Shown here in pieces: positions 44,798-55,488 of a stretch of DNA of 64,000 nt; position 1 is the stretch's first letter, and each line of letters begins with the position of its first letter. The stretch comes from Orobanche coerulescens (taxonomy: Eukaryota > Streptophyta > Magnoliopsida > Lamiales > Orobanchaceae): assembly GCA_033398695.1 (NCBI GenBank), contig CM065816.1:127693358-127757357 (forward strand), given 5' to 3'. A program made the translations under genes and the position numbers. A model generated the notes under the pieces. That model saw nothing but the letters and a program-made list of their open reading frames with translations, did no database searches and was not told where the DNA came from.

Positions 44798-46156
44798 TCT
44801 GAAAATTCAAACAAGTTGAGACTCCAACATTTATCACAACTGTTGTATGATTGATGCCATCTGGTATACTCGAATTATACTTATAAGGTCCCTTGCCATT
44901 AATCAGAACGCCATCTGGCATACCTAGCTCCTTTCCTTCAGCAAGAGATGCTCTTAGTACCTTTATGCACAAAACCATATATTAGATACTATAAAGGTAC
45001 TGGTTTACCATGATGAAATACTAACCGAGTGGTTTTTGGTATACCAATCGCCAATAGTAATCACTATATCTCCATCAGGCATGTTGAAAGGAATTTGAAT
45101 AACTTTCCGATTAGTGATAACAAAACCACCAAATCCGCCTGTTGCTCGTTGAAAATTAGTACTAGGAACATAATGCTAGCTACCGATCTGATCCTTAACT
45201 TGAAATCGGTATGTCCAGTTCCAGTTCGGAGGAATGGGACAATTAGTACCAAGTACCCCATCTTGCCAAGAAGAACGTCGCATTTCTATTCCAGGCCTAT
45301 TCAATATATAAGTTCAATATTCAAAATATGCGTTATAGTACTTTAGTCACAATGTTCATCAACTCAAATCAAAGCATATCAGCCATACCATGTAATGAGG
45401 AGGTTTTCATCTAGTTTGTTCTCGACGTTAACGACAACATGGTAATTGGTGGTAGCATTAATAATTGGACCTGGAAATTTCCCATTTACTGCTATAACCT
45501 GTGATCAAGTTCAGAAAGAAAGACAGCTTAATTAAAAGGTTAATGCTGCAAAAAAAAAGAAAAAAGAAAAAAAGGATATTGATGGACATTGCAGATTATG
45601 TTCATACTAGCTAATATTTTACTCAAAACTGAAAATCAAAACAAAACCAAAAAAAAAAAAAAAATATAACCTCTGATGATTTGTTTATCAAATTTGGAGT
45701 TCATGAAACAAAGCAATAAGTCTACCACTTTGCGCATCAGATTAAGTAGTCTATATTTATAACTTTAGTCCTTTTTTACCAAGAATAGAGTATTTTTGTC
45801 ATTTTATGTTGTTAGTATACACACAAAAATGAAAGTATATTATTGACATAATTAACAGTAAAGCAATGCAAGGGTAAAATCAACTTATTTTGGATGACAA
45901 ATATCACAAACAGCTAGTAGTAAATAGTCCGATTGAGACGTACATTTGATGCAACACTTAAATGATTTTACCATAAATCATAAACAAAAATCAACTGATC
46001 GAAAGTGACCTGTTGTGGAACACCAAGCGGAGAAGCAGTATTGTACGAGTACTCGAGTTCATAATTCACAACTGGATCGGCTGCGTAACACTGCCCAAAA
46101 AGTAACAACAAAACAATGTGGCACAAAAAAAACAACATAGGACAGGATAACGCCAT
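44798..46156 (-). pseudogene. SKS: SKU5-similar (SKS) multicopper-oxidase-like pseudogene
   Basis: Four exons on the minus strand can be followed. Exon 1 (46156-46010) has a signal peptide (MALSCPMLFFLCHIVLLLLF) and SPLGVPQQ, ending at a GT donor. Exon 2 (about 45500-45389) encodes VIAVNGKFPGPIINATTNY..ENLLITW. Exon 3 (45296-45026) encodes MRRSSWQDGVLGTNCPIPPN, VKDQIGS, then TAG at 45176-45178, then GGFGGFVITNRKVIQIPF and DIVITIGDWYTKNHS. Exon 4 (about 44960-44798) encodes ELGMPDGVLINGKGPYKYNS and VGVSTCLNFQIQ, with about 12 expected residues deleted. Plant SKS proteins are GPI-anchored or secreted cell-wall proteins acting in directional growth. The stop, the deletion and loss of the remaining exons at the LTR border make it non-functional. 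Confidence 0.9.
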
Positions 46157-46278
46157 TTTAGAGCATTGTTTTTTGTTGTGAAATTACATTTATTATTAAG
46201 GGTTTTTAACATGATGATATAGACTCGTGGTGGATATAAGAGTGTAATTAAAAATATACTTTTTTCCTGTAAACTTAG
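46157..46278 (-). other. Upstream flank of the SKS pseudogene
   Basis: AT-rich remains of the former 5' flank, between the SKS start codon and the LTR of copia H. No clear promoter element. Confidence 0.4.
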
Positions 46279-47154
46279 TGTTGGGAAAAACGACACAAAG
46301 ACGTCACAACGAAAACGCGGAACCTCGTTTGACAACTTTCTCACTCTCTCAATTGTAATTTTGAGGTTACCGACAAGTAGAGTAAATCAATTACAACTCG
46401 ATAAACAATACAAATGATATCAAAAGCAATAAATAACGAGACACAATTTTTAGCGTGGAAAACCCCTCAAGACGAGAGTAAAAATCACGGGACCGAAGCC
46501 GCTTAAATCCATTGTCACCAATTCACAATACACGATTCGTCCCTAGTACAAACTAGAGGTATACAACAATAATCTTCAAATACTTGGTAATAAATAATCT
46601 TCAAGTATTTGGAATACACAACAACAACAAGATCGAGGAAGAAAAACACCGTAAATAGCTTACAAGCTATCAAAACCTCGTCTACTCCGGTGAAAAGATT
46701 TGCCCAATCACTACCAAGCTCTTGTCAAAATATCACGACGATCCGATCGACACAACTCCGGAAAATCGAACAACTATATCTCTCTATTTTTCTTCTCTCT
46801 TGTATCTCTCTCTCTCTTGTGTGCTCTCAAAGGTGTGTGGTGAAGAAATGAAGAAACCAGCAGCAAAACGCTGCTAAAAGGAACTCCCAAGCTGAGTTGA
46901 CTTCGTGTGCCGCGGCCCGGACAATGTGTGCCGCGGCACACTCAAGAAAATGGCCGAAAAATGTTCCAGGGAGCCGCGGCCCGGAGTACAGAGGGGGAGG
47001 GAGATTTTACAGGGGGCCGCGGCCCGGAGAGCTTGTGCCGCGGCCCGGAGTACAACAAGGTTGAGCCATCCGTTGGAAAATGGTGTGCCGCAGCGTGCTC
47101 CTCCCTGTGCCACGGCGCATAGTCCAGGCCTATGTTCCGAAAATAAATCCTACA
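46279..47154 (-). repeat. 3' LTR of copia H
   Basis: An 876-bp LTR with minus start TGTAGGATTT and end TTTTTCCCAACA. Array of GTGCCGCGGCCCGG-type palindromes at 46907-47119. No clear TATA box follows the array. Confidence 0.8.
46907..47119. repeat. Palindrome array in LTR H
   Basis: About six copies built on GTGCCGCGGC(A/C)C and CCGCGGCCCGG in 210 bases. The core CCGCGG is shared with the solo gypsy LTR at 25015-25103. Confidence 0.85.
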
Positions 47155-47172
47155 AATCTCCCCCTTTCTGGA
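47155..47172 (-). other. Polypurine tract of copia H
   Basis: Minus strand AGAAAGGGGGAGATT immediately before the LTR start, the classical copia form. Confidence 0.85.
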
Positions 47173-48302
47173 ATATAGGAAGAATTCGCCATCCCGGCGA
47201 TCGAGCAACATAGCTTAACCTTCTCTCTACTCAACGCCTTAGTTAACATATCGGAACCATTATCATCGGTGTGAACTTTATCAAGTTCAAACAAACTATC
47301 CTCCAATGCATCTCGAATCCAATGATATCTCACATCGATATGTTTTGTTCTCTTGTGAAAAGTCTCATTCTTCGCGAAATGAATCGCACTCTGACTATCA
47401 CAAAGAACCACATAACGTCGTTGTCGGAAGCCCAGCTCTTGATTGCCGCAATATATTCGGCCTCCGTTGTTGACAAGGCAACACGCTTTTGCAATATTGA
47501 TTGCCATGACACGGCTCCCCCTGCAAACGTCATCAAATAACGGATGTGGATTTTCGGTTATCTTCGTTACCTACCATATCCGAATTGGTATAACCAACAA
47601 GCATCGCTTTCTCATTTCCAAATGTGATCCCCAATTTGGAATTACCTCGTAAATATATAAATATCCACTTTACGGCTTCCCAATGCTTCTTTCCCGGATT
47701 CGATAGAAAACGGCTCACCACTCCCACGGCATGAGCAATGTCGGGCCTCGAATACCATGTCATACATCAAACTCCCGACTGCAGAGGCATAAGAAACTTT
47801 ATCCATTTCCTTAATCTCCTCCTTCGTCGTAGGGCAATCCTTACTCGTCAATTTAAAATTGTTAGTAAGAGGTGAACTAACAACCTTATTTTTGTCCATG
47901 TTAAAGTGTTTAAGCACCTTCTCAATATATTGCTCTTGTGACATGTGTAATTTTTGGGTTGCTCTATCCCGAGTGATTCTTATCCCAAGAATCTGTTTAG
48001 CGGCCCCCAAGTCTTTCATGGCAAAAGACTTATTCAACTCTTTCTTCAAATTGAAAATCCTTTCGGCATTCTTGCCAACGATCAACATGTCATCCACATA
48101 AAGCAATAGGATGATAAAATCATCATTTCCAAATTTCTTGAAAAACTCACAATGGTCCAGGGTTGTCTTCCGGTAGCCTTGCTCCCCCATAACCGACTCG
48201 AACTTTTTATACCATTGTCGTGGTGCTTGCTTCAAACCGTATAGACTCTTACGGAGTCTACAAACATAATCCTCTTTTCCCTTAACTTGAAACCCTTCAG
48301 GT

Positions 48303-48307
<5 letters not shown>

Positions 48308-48341
<34 letters not shown>
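48308..48341. repeat. (AT)n microsatellite inside RT
   Basis: About 33 bases of alternating A and T lie between HGDLDKDIY and QPEGFQVKGKE, where copia RTs normally have only two or three residues. It encodes Ile-Tyr repeats in either flanking frame. Confidence 0.9.
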
Positions 48342-48342
<1 letters not shown>

Positions 48343-49358
48343 TTATCGAGGTCTCCATGAAGAAATGCCGTCTTGACATCCATTTGCTCAATCTCAAGGT
48401 CAAGACTAGCCACTATACCAAGGACCAATAGAATCGATCCTATCTTCACAACTCGAGAAAAAATCTCATCAAAATCAATGCCTTTCTTTTGACTAAAGCC
48501 CTTGATCACGAGTCTAGCTTTGTATCGTGGCAATGAAGTATGCTCCTCCGACTTCACCTTATACACCCATTTATTTCTCAAAGCTCTCTTGCCCTTCGGC
48601 AACTTCACCAACTCGTACGTATTATTCTCATGCAACGAACTCATCTTGTCTTGCATGGCATCCATCCACTCCTTCTTGTTATCATCCTCTATAGCCTCTT
48701 TGAAATATTTGGGCTCTCCCTTGTAGGTGAGTATAACATACTCATCGGCCGAATAACGAGTGGAGGGATGACGGTCCCTCGTAGACCGTCTAAGTGGAAC
48801 AAATGAAGGAATGTTCGTTACGGGTAGATTGGGATGCACTCCATCGGTATCATCTTGTACCAACTCATCATTGCCACCGGCATCATGTTGGTCATTGTTT
48901 TGGCCATCATCTCTACCGGGTTTCTCAACATGTTGTGGAGGAACGGGGTCCAAATCAATAAGATCATAATCATGTTGTGGAGCCGACTCTCCATTCTCAA
49001 CATTTTTCATCATTTGATCTTCAACAAAAACATCTCTCGAACGAACAAGTTTCTTAGTCACCGGGTCATACAACCTATACCCGAACTCATCAAGCCCGTA
49101 ACCAATAAAAATGCATGGCTTCGTCTTAGAATCAAGCGTCGACCTCTCATCTTTCAGAATGTGTACAAATGCTTTACATCCGAATACCTGTAAATGGCGA
49201 TATGAAATGTCTTTACCGCTCCACACTTTGTCCGAGACATCAAACTTCAAAGGAACACACGGTGTCAAATTAATCACATGAACCGCAGTGTTCAAAGCTT
49301 CTCCCCAAAATGACTTTGGTAATCCAGCATGTGAGAGCAAACATCGAGCTCTCTCAAC

Positions 49359-49361
49359 CAA
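49359..49361. repeat. Target-site duplication of CACTA M, left
   Basis: CAA, repeated at 55486-55488; 3 bp is the CACTA size. Confidence 0.8.
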
Positions 49362-49369
49362 CACTACAC

Positions 49370-49545
49370 CAAAAACAAGATGTTGTGACATTGAGACTCC
49401 CTGGATTTGTGAATGTCAATGACAGTCACAACTTTATGACTGCCAATAACAATCACAAAGACCAAACAGTAATAAATCCAAATGTTTGTGACTATTAATG
49501 ACTGTCATAAGTGTTGTGACTTTCTTGAAGAGTCATAAATTTTTC
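49370..49545. repeat. CACTA subterminal repeats, left
   Basis: Several copies of tgactgtcat / atgacagtca and gtcacaa in both orientations. Such motifs are bound by the transposon's own DNA-binding protein in autonomous relatives. Confidence 0.75.
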
Positions 49546-49559
49546 AAAGTTAAACCATA

Positions 49560-50135
49560 ATAACACTCTCTCTCCCCTCTGACTTCTAACCTCTCTCCTC
49601 TCTCTCTAGGGTTAAAACTCATTTCTGGAAAGGTCTCGGCTAGCATTTCATTTCTTTCTTCCCGTTCGACTCTCTCTACTGTTTTCTCTCTCTAAAAGCT
49701 CCGCGGTTTCCACTCTCTTCGGTGGCACTCGATTTGAAAAGTAAGCACACAAGGAACTCCCGCACACACTGAAACCCACATACACACACATAAACACCCA
49801 TGATTTCACATCAGCTCACCCGTCGGGGATGGGTTCACGGCGGCGACGATCCAGGTAAGGATGTTTAAACTGGTCTGGTAGTTTTTGTGGAAAATAATTA
49901 TGGATTTGTTTGATTAAATTAGATTTTGGGTTGGATGTTTGAAATTGAAAGAAGAAGGTTTCCGATTTCCTGGAGTTGTTCGATTTGATTAGCATACGGG
50001 TAAGATCCTAGTAGTGTGGAACCTAATGATTTTTTATTTAATTTGTTTTGATGATTGTGAAACCTTGTTGATTGAACGGTTGAGATGTCATTGCAGTCGA
50101 TGTCGACCTTATTTAATCTTGTATTTTGATTTCAG
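49560..50135 (+). other. Possible captured UTR or intron DNA in CACTA
   Basis: Starts with CT-rich, 5'-UTR-like sequence and has ggtaagg-type donor sites (49855, 49999). No protein match was recognised. It probably belongs to a captured gene upstream of the NRPC1 exons. Confidence 0.35.
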
Positions 50136-51593
50136 GCAAAAGGTTTTGTTCAGAATTCTTTTTATACTTGTTTTTGATCTACTGAGTTTTTTTTCCACAC
50201 CATGGGAGGGAGGGAAGGCCTCGTGGATACGGCGGTATGTATTATTTCTTGAATTTCTAAATTTTGTTAGATAAAATTTTATACCAATTCTGTAATTCCT
50301 TCCCCCCGTTATTGTTCTCACTGTCTAGTCAAGCTTGGATGTGAATGAATATTTTAACTGAACCGTATGTTTGGTGGTTTAGTGTAATTTCATCAAGGTT
50401 AATTAAGTTTCATAAAAAAAATAGGCTAGTGCTGTTATTTCTCTCTTTTCCAGTTAGTTTTGGTAATTGAATAATTATTCGTTTATTTTGTGGTTTGAGT
50501 TCTCTTTTGAGCTCCATACATTTAGGATAAGGTTAGGATTTATTAATATAGCTGGTATTTTTAGTTGCAGTCTAAATCTTTTCCTGGATTTTTTTGTTAA
50601 AGTTTTAGGGTACTTCCTTCTTGAGGAGTTGATATTATAATGAAGGATTTTATATGTATTTCCTTATATTGTGTCCAACTATACAAGGAAAAAGCATGTT
50701 CTATATTCTTTCTCCACTTCTTTGTTTCATGTGCTATGGTTATTCTTCCTTCATGTAATCTCAGAATCCGATGATTTATTTTCATCCTTTCTTCAGAACC
50801 ACTTAGTACAACACCGTTTACTAATAACACAAACATAAACATACAAATTTTCGTTGCTTAATGTAAATCGCTTCACAGATAGCAACCATTAGCTAGATAA
50901 ATCTTTCAGATTAAGTTTTATACATTTTTTTCACATTAACTCTTTCTCCAACAATCTATATAAAATCCGTTGTTTCGATGATTATTAATCGTTGAAGTTC
51001 AGTTTTGTCTTTTTTTTCTCTCCTTGGAATTTGCTCTTCATTTTCCTTCTCTTTATATAGTTCTAATTGTGAATAAAATTTAAGTTATGGACTTCTTTAT
51101 CCTTCTCAGTTTTTCTCTTTATTCCCTTTTTTTTTTGACAAACAACACTTGGTTCATTAGTTTGTAGTTCATAACACAATTTGGTTCAGATAAGAAAATT
51201 TTTTATGTCCAGTCTTTTGAAGAGATTATCACAAGAAATTAAAATTTGCCAATTGTGTTTTAGACAAAAAGTTGAGAATCTTTACTAGCTTCCCCTACTT
51301 TTGTATCTTCCATGTCGACTCCAAACGAATATAATACGGTTCTTTGTTTTGTCTACCCAAAAAAATTAGAACTTCTTTGAATGTTGCAGGTTAAGACTGC
51401 TGACACGGGTTATATGTCTCTTAGACTTATGAAAGCCTTGGAGTACCTACCAGTAAGCTATGACAATATAGTGACAAATGCCAGTGCTTGCATTGTTCAA
51501 TTTATGTATGGAAGTGATGGTATGGATCCTGCGCAGATGGAAGATAAAAGTAGGCTTCCCGTCAACTTTGAAAGATTATTTATGAAAGCAAAG
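50136..51593 (+). pseudogene. NRPC1: Captured RNA polymerase III largest-subunit exons
   Basis: Exon a (50136-50234) follows a ttgatttcag acceptor and reads AKGFVQNSFYT, then a TGA (50175-50177), then TEFFFHTMGGREGLVDTA. It ends at GCG|GTATGT. Exon b (51390-51593) follows ttgcag and reads [37 protein letters not shown] and [13 protein letters not shown], ending AAG|GTAATA. The two join in phase 0 across a retained 1155-bp intron. This is the conserved bridge-helix/trigger-loop side region of the Pol III large subunit. The stop and lack of the rest show it is a captured fragment, not a gene. Confidence 0.9.
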
Positions 51594-51806
51594 GTAATAT
51601 TGTAATAATCGTACTTTTATTGGCGATAATTATTAATTCCTGAACCTCGTGGGTTGGTTTGTATTTTATTGAAGATTGGCAATCATGTGTTTGATTCGAT
51701 CTTGAGCTTGTATGTTGTGTTTCTTGACAATATTTCACTGATTGTCGATAACGGTTGAAGTATACCTATATGTACGCATTCACAAATCTATTTCGGGCAA
51801 GGAAGA

Positions 51807-52360
51807 TAGCATACGCTAAGTTGCCCAAGTAGCGTACACAATCTTGAGTGGAGCACAGTGCACGCTGCTGCCGGAATGGTGGCGCACGCTAATCGAAAGC
51901 AAGAGGTAGCCAGAGGGCACTGGACTGAACTAGGATCGAGCAAGAGCACGCTAAGACATCCAAGTAGCGCACGCTAGATAGGCGAGTAGCGCACGCCACT
52001 GTCAGGCATTAACGCACGCAAACCGACCGAGCAGCAAGGGCAGAAGGGTCTGGACTTTGGCCAGACCAACAGGTAACGTACACTAAGACTAGCGGTGACG
52101 CACGCTAGATTGCTTAAGTAGCACACGCTATTCAACCGTAACACGCGCTACCTGGACGCCCAGAGAGGTTACTGGGATTCTGGACTCCGGAAGGATTAGT
52201 AGATAGCGCACGCTACTGCCGGACACTGCGCGCACTAATCGACAGACGTAGCGCCCATTATGAGATCACCAGCGCGCCCTACCAAGCCAGGCAGGTTAGT
52301 CCAGTAAACTCTGGACGAGACCGCTAGCTCACGCTAACACGAACCCGTAGCGCACGCTAA
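51807..52360. repeat. Palindrome array in LTR L
   Basis: About fifteen degraded copies of TAGCGCACGCTA over 550 bases, the longest array of the window. Spacers repeatedly contain ctggac or gtccag. Confidence 0.85.
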
Positions 52361-52370
52361 TGCCCATTTT

Positions 52371-52380
52371 TATAAATATA
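52371..52380 (+). promoter_or_regulatory. TATA box of LTR L
   Basis: TATAAATATA, ten bases after the last palindrome. Confidence 0.65.
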
Positions 52381-52996
52381 TGGTCAACAACCCATTTTAG
52401 CATTTTTCTCAATTCTTTCTTCTCCTTCCGGTGAATGGGCGACTTGGGGGCGTTGAAGAAAGAGATTTCGGCCGGATATCGCTAGGAATCATCATCTTGC
52501 AACCTTTGACGCAAAGTTATCATTATCTAACATCTCTTAGCATCCAAATCAAGGTATGATTCTCAAGAACCCAAATTTTATTCATTTTGGGAGATTTTGG
52601 GGGTTTGTGGAGATTTTGCCGAATCAACTCGAATAAACTTAGATCATTGTTAGATCTTGATTTTGTACTCGAAATCCTTGGTTATTATTGAAGTTTCAAG
52701 GAATGATTTCAAGGATACCTTCGTTAATCGATCGTATTGGATTATACCCCCAAGATGTTCGAAGAATTTCCCCTATGGGTAGAACTAGGGAGTTCTAAGC
52801 ATTTTTCGTAGTACTGAAATTGATTATGTGTCGTCGTGATTTAGGCACGGATCTTTGAAGGGAGTTGTATCGAAATCCTTCCTTTCATCAATTTCTTCAC
52901 ATCGAGTTAACCGAGACAAGTACATGGGTTTGCGTATGCTACGTATTCCATATGTATGTTGCTTGTAAATTATGCTTTTGAATGAGGTGTTGTTCC

Positions 52997-53215
52997 TCCA
53001 CCCGGGGATGACGTGTAAGGCCTCCCGATACTAAGGGGTACGGTTGTGTAGTATGTGTGTGTGTCGTTGTTCTTCCACCTGGGGAGGGCCTGACGAGGCC
53101 TCTAGGGACCGATACTGAGCAGTACGGTCGCAGAAGTGGTTTCCCACCTGGGGAAGGATCGACGGGGCCTCTAGGGGGACGGTACTAAGGGGTACAACCA
53201 TGGGTCACCAGTGAT
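52997..53215 (+). repeat. Tandem trimer in LTR L
   Basis: Three ~70-bp copies share ccacc(c/t)ggggA, gacg(a/g)ggcctctaggg and (g/a)gtactaaggggtac. Homologous in place to the dimers of other LTRs. Confidence 0.85.
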
Positions 53216-53387
53216 GTCGTCGTGATGATATGATATGATGTGATGTGATGTGATGACTTTGGATATGATGAATGTTTTGTTAAAAATGAGATATTCCGGA
53301 ATATGGTCTTATTGTAAATGATTTCAAACTGCGATAGAAGTGTTGGACTATGTTTATATGTAATGGTATATAACTATGTACTTTTAC

Positions 53388-53417
53388 TAGCATTTTGTAT
53401 ACTAACCCCTCGTTGGG
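53388..53417 (+). other. Double stem-loop motif in LTR L
   Basis: TAGCA..ACTAA (first stem degraded) then CCCC-tcgtt-GGGG, followed by a pyrimidine-rich stretch ending gtttcag. Confidence 0.6.
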
Positions 53418-53584
53418 GTGAAATGTCTTTACGTTTCAGGTTCTAGATGTTTCGAGGAGCTAGCACGGGGAGCGCATGGTAAGGATGAGCAAGCATGATG
53501 AGGCTCGAGTCTTAAAAGTTGTTTTGGGTCTCATGTAGTTGTCTAAGTCAAGAGACTTATGTGGTTTTAATGCATTGAAATTTT

Positions 53585-53774
53585 GATGCAGTACTTTACA
53601 GTACTAATTTATGCATGGGTTTTTGTACTAATTATACATAAAATATATGCATTTCGTGCATCAAAATATATTGCATATTTTAATGCATTGAAATTTTGAT
53701 GCACGAAATGCATATATTTCATGCATAATTAGTACAAAACTCATGCATAAATTAGTACTGTAAAGTACTGCATC
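53585..53774. repeat. Long foldback (MITE- or miRNA-precursor-like)
   Basis: Arms 53585-53667 and 53693-53774 (about 82 bp) are almost perfectly complementary around a 25-base loop. A ~26-bp direct repeat (ttaatgcattgaaattttga..) lies before the left arm and in the loop. Part of the right arm is repeated again at about 53865-53925. Confidence 0.88.
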
Positions 53775-54045
53775 TAATATTGGTACTGCATAGAACGTGA
53801 CCCATATATATTGAATTAGGAAAATATGGCACACAGTGATTACACATGATGAGATTATTTTATATATAAATAATTAGTACTGTAAAGTACTGCATCTAAT
53901 ATTGGTACTGCATCTAATATATATATATATATATATATATTGTATTGTTCGATTTCATGTATGATTTCAGAAACGGTCTAGCCTGGTAGGCCTTGTCGAA
54001 GGTCCTACGGCATGTAATGACCCTAGTATGTGTTGGGGTGTTATA

Positions 54046-54569
54046 GCAAGCATGAGTATCTTACTATATAATCCCCCCACCCCCCGCACACACACACAAA
54101 ATGTAGAAGTTTGTCAAGAGTTGACGACTTTAGTTTAATTTTGATTATAAATCGTGGATTTAAGTAACCTCTCACAAAATAACTTGGATCTACTTCTGCC
54201 AATCTGTAATGGAATTGCTCTGGGAATCTCTTATTCGTATTCATCATCAGCTTCCAGTAAATCTGGATTGATTGTGTGGGCAGGTAGTTTTGATTATCCG
54301 TTTTACAAATCAATTCATCATCAGCTTCTAGTCATCCGTTTTACAAATATGGATTAATAAGGTAACGGGTGCCATTTTCCTTATGTAAGCCTTTTCTCGT
54401 TTTACAAATATGGCCTTAATAAGGTAAAAGATGTTTGATTATTTAATTGTTTGCCGTTTTGATTCTTAAAATCTACTTATATTGTATTGCTTGTGATTGA
54501 CTTTACTTTTATAATTATTTTGCTTTATTCTGATATTGCTCTTACTTTGCCAAATATCTGTTGTTTCAG
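54046..54569. other. CACTA interior without recognised gene
   Basis: AT-rich, with a C-run and (CA)n at 54073-54100 and repeated tacaaatatgg(a/c)(t/c)taataaggta phrases. Possibly introns of captured genes. Confidence 0.4.
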
Positions 54570-54625
54570 TTTCATTCCAATTATATGATCTGAAGAAGAA
54601 AGGATTCATTGAAAGACAGGAGGTC
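54570..54625 (+). pseudogene. CBL: Captured calcineurin B-like exon
   Basis: After a tgtttcag acceptor the frame reads SFQLYDLKKKGFIERQEV, a hallmark EF-hand region of plant CBL calcium sensors, then falls into non-coding sequence (AAT TAA). Only this one exon is seen. Its presence next to NRPC1 exons in one CACTA element means two unrelated host genes were sampled. Confidence 0.8.
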
Positions 54626-55198
54626 AATTAATTAGTTTTGGCCCTAACCATTCTCTCTAATCCTTGAATATTGTAGTGGAACGGGTATATTAAGATTATT
54701 TGGTCGACATATTCAAATGAACTAAATAATTATTGCTGCTCTTTGTATTCCTAAATTATATGTTAATGTAGTACTGCACAACAAGGATTTTTTATCTTTA
54801 TTTATTTTGGTTAGTGACTGATTTATATATTTTATTTTGTTGTTCAGGCAAAAGATACTCCTTAAACCGTTGTTTTAGCAGGCGTTGCTCCGCTTGTGTG
54901 TTCCATGGATGAAGCTTATGATTCTATTAGTTTAACTTGTTAGTTGTTCATATTTTCAATATATAACTAATATTCCGTACTAATTTTATTCCAATGGGTT
55001 GGTTCGATGTTTTTTTTATATGTGTTAATTTTCAGCATTACATTGTGATTTTTATATTTCTTGTAAAAATTAATTGGAGTGTTGTGTGAATACTTTGAGA
55101 AATATGTTTGGATTGTATTATGAATTTATTGTGAAAAATAATTAGATTGCATTCAGAGAAAAATGAGTTTTTACTATTTTTTGTATTTTTTTCAACAT
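54626..55198. other. CACTA interior, right side
   Basis: AT-rich, no recognisable coding sequence. A gttcaggcaaaag acceptor-like site at 54848 leads to a short frame that I could not match to CBL or NRPC1. Confidence 0.4.
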
Positions 55199-55460
55199 TT
55201 ATGACTTCTAAAAACAGTCACAAGACATTCGATATTTGTGACTGTCCATGGAAGTCACGAAAGTTGAAATTCATGACTGCTAATGACAGTCATAAATGAT
55301 ATTTGTGACTGCCATGGAAAGTGGTATTGTAGAGTCATATAAATGAGGTTTTGTCACAGTATTGTGACTGCTTTTGACAGTAACAAAAAAACTTATGACT
55401 GGTGATTTTATGACAGTCATTTGTGACTGTTTTTGCCATTTGTGACAATCTTTTATAGTC
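55199..55460. repeat. CACTA subterminal repeats, right
   Basis: At least eight copies of ttgtgactgt or ttatgactg(t/c) and inverse forms, matching the left end. Confidence 0.8.
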
Positions 55461-55485
55461 ACAAAATCGTGATTCTGGTGTAGTG

Positions 55486-55488
55486 CAA
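55486..55488. repeat. Target-site duplication of CACTA M, right
   Basis: CAA, identical to 49359-49361. Confidence 0.8.

Larger units (their letters stand above)
46279..49361 (-). mobile_element. Copia element H, 3' part
   Basis: 3' LTR (46279-47154), polypurine tract (47155-47172) and pol from RNase H to the integrase C-terminus. The CACTA element M splits it from 55489-56306. Confidence 0.88.
47173..49361 (-). pseudogene. Copia H pol: integrase end, RT, RNase H
   Basis: Integrase C-terminal region with SFWGEALNTAVHVIN and FGCKAFVHI (49361-49100), an acidic linker, then reverse transcriptase: RNKWVYKVK, EQMDVKTAFLHGDL, SLYGLKQAPRQWYKKF and the catalytic LLYVDDMLIVG. RNase H: ALSTTEAEYIAAIKS, LCDSQSAIHFAKN, RTKHIDVRYHWIRD and DMLTKALSREK. 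An (AT)n run (48308-48341) sits inside RT and changes frame, and shifts near 47700, 47530 and 47450 break the end. Confidence 0.9.
51601..54045 (+). mobile_element. LTR L, plus strand, inside CACTA
   Basis: Ends TGTGTTGGGGTGTTATA at 54045. The start is probably TGTAATAATC at 51601, eight bases into the intron after NRPC1 exon b, but no target duplication matches (aatat versus gcaag). It contains an array (51807-52360), a TATA box (52371-52380), a trimeric repeat (52997-53215) and the double hairpin (53388-53417). A foldback inserted near 53565-53930. Confidence 0.65.
49362..55485. mobile_element. CACTA (CMC/EnSpm) element M, non-autonomous
   Basis: A 6.1-kb element with terminal inverted repeats CACTACACCA, 3-bp duplication CAA and subterminal repeats of TTGTGACTGT/ATGACAGTCA at both ends (49370-49545 and 55199-55460). 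No transposase was found. Inside are NRPC1-like exons, a CBL-like exon, LTR L and a foldback. It interrupts the integrase of copia H within the ..NQTL|VERAR.. region. Confidence 0.92.

Noticed and set aside
51601..54045. Calling LTR L a complete solo LTR with target duplication
   Set aside because: The 5 bases outside the proposed ends (aatat and gcaag) do not match, so the left end stays uncertain.
54848..54960. A second CBL exon after a gttcag acceptor
   Set aside because: Its translation does not resemble the CBL region that follows the EF-hand, nor NRPC1.
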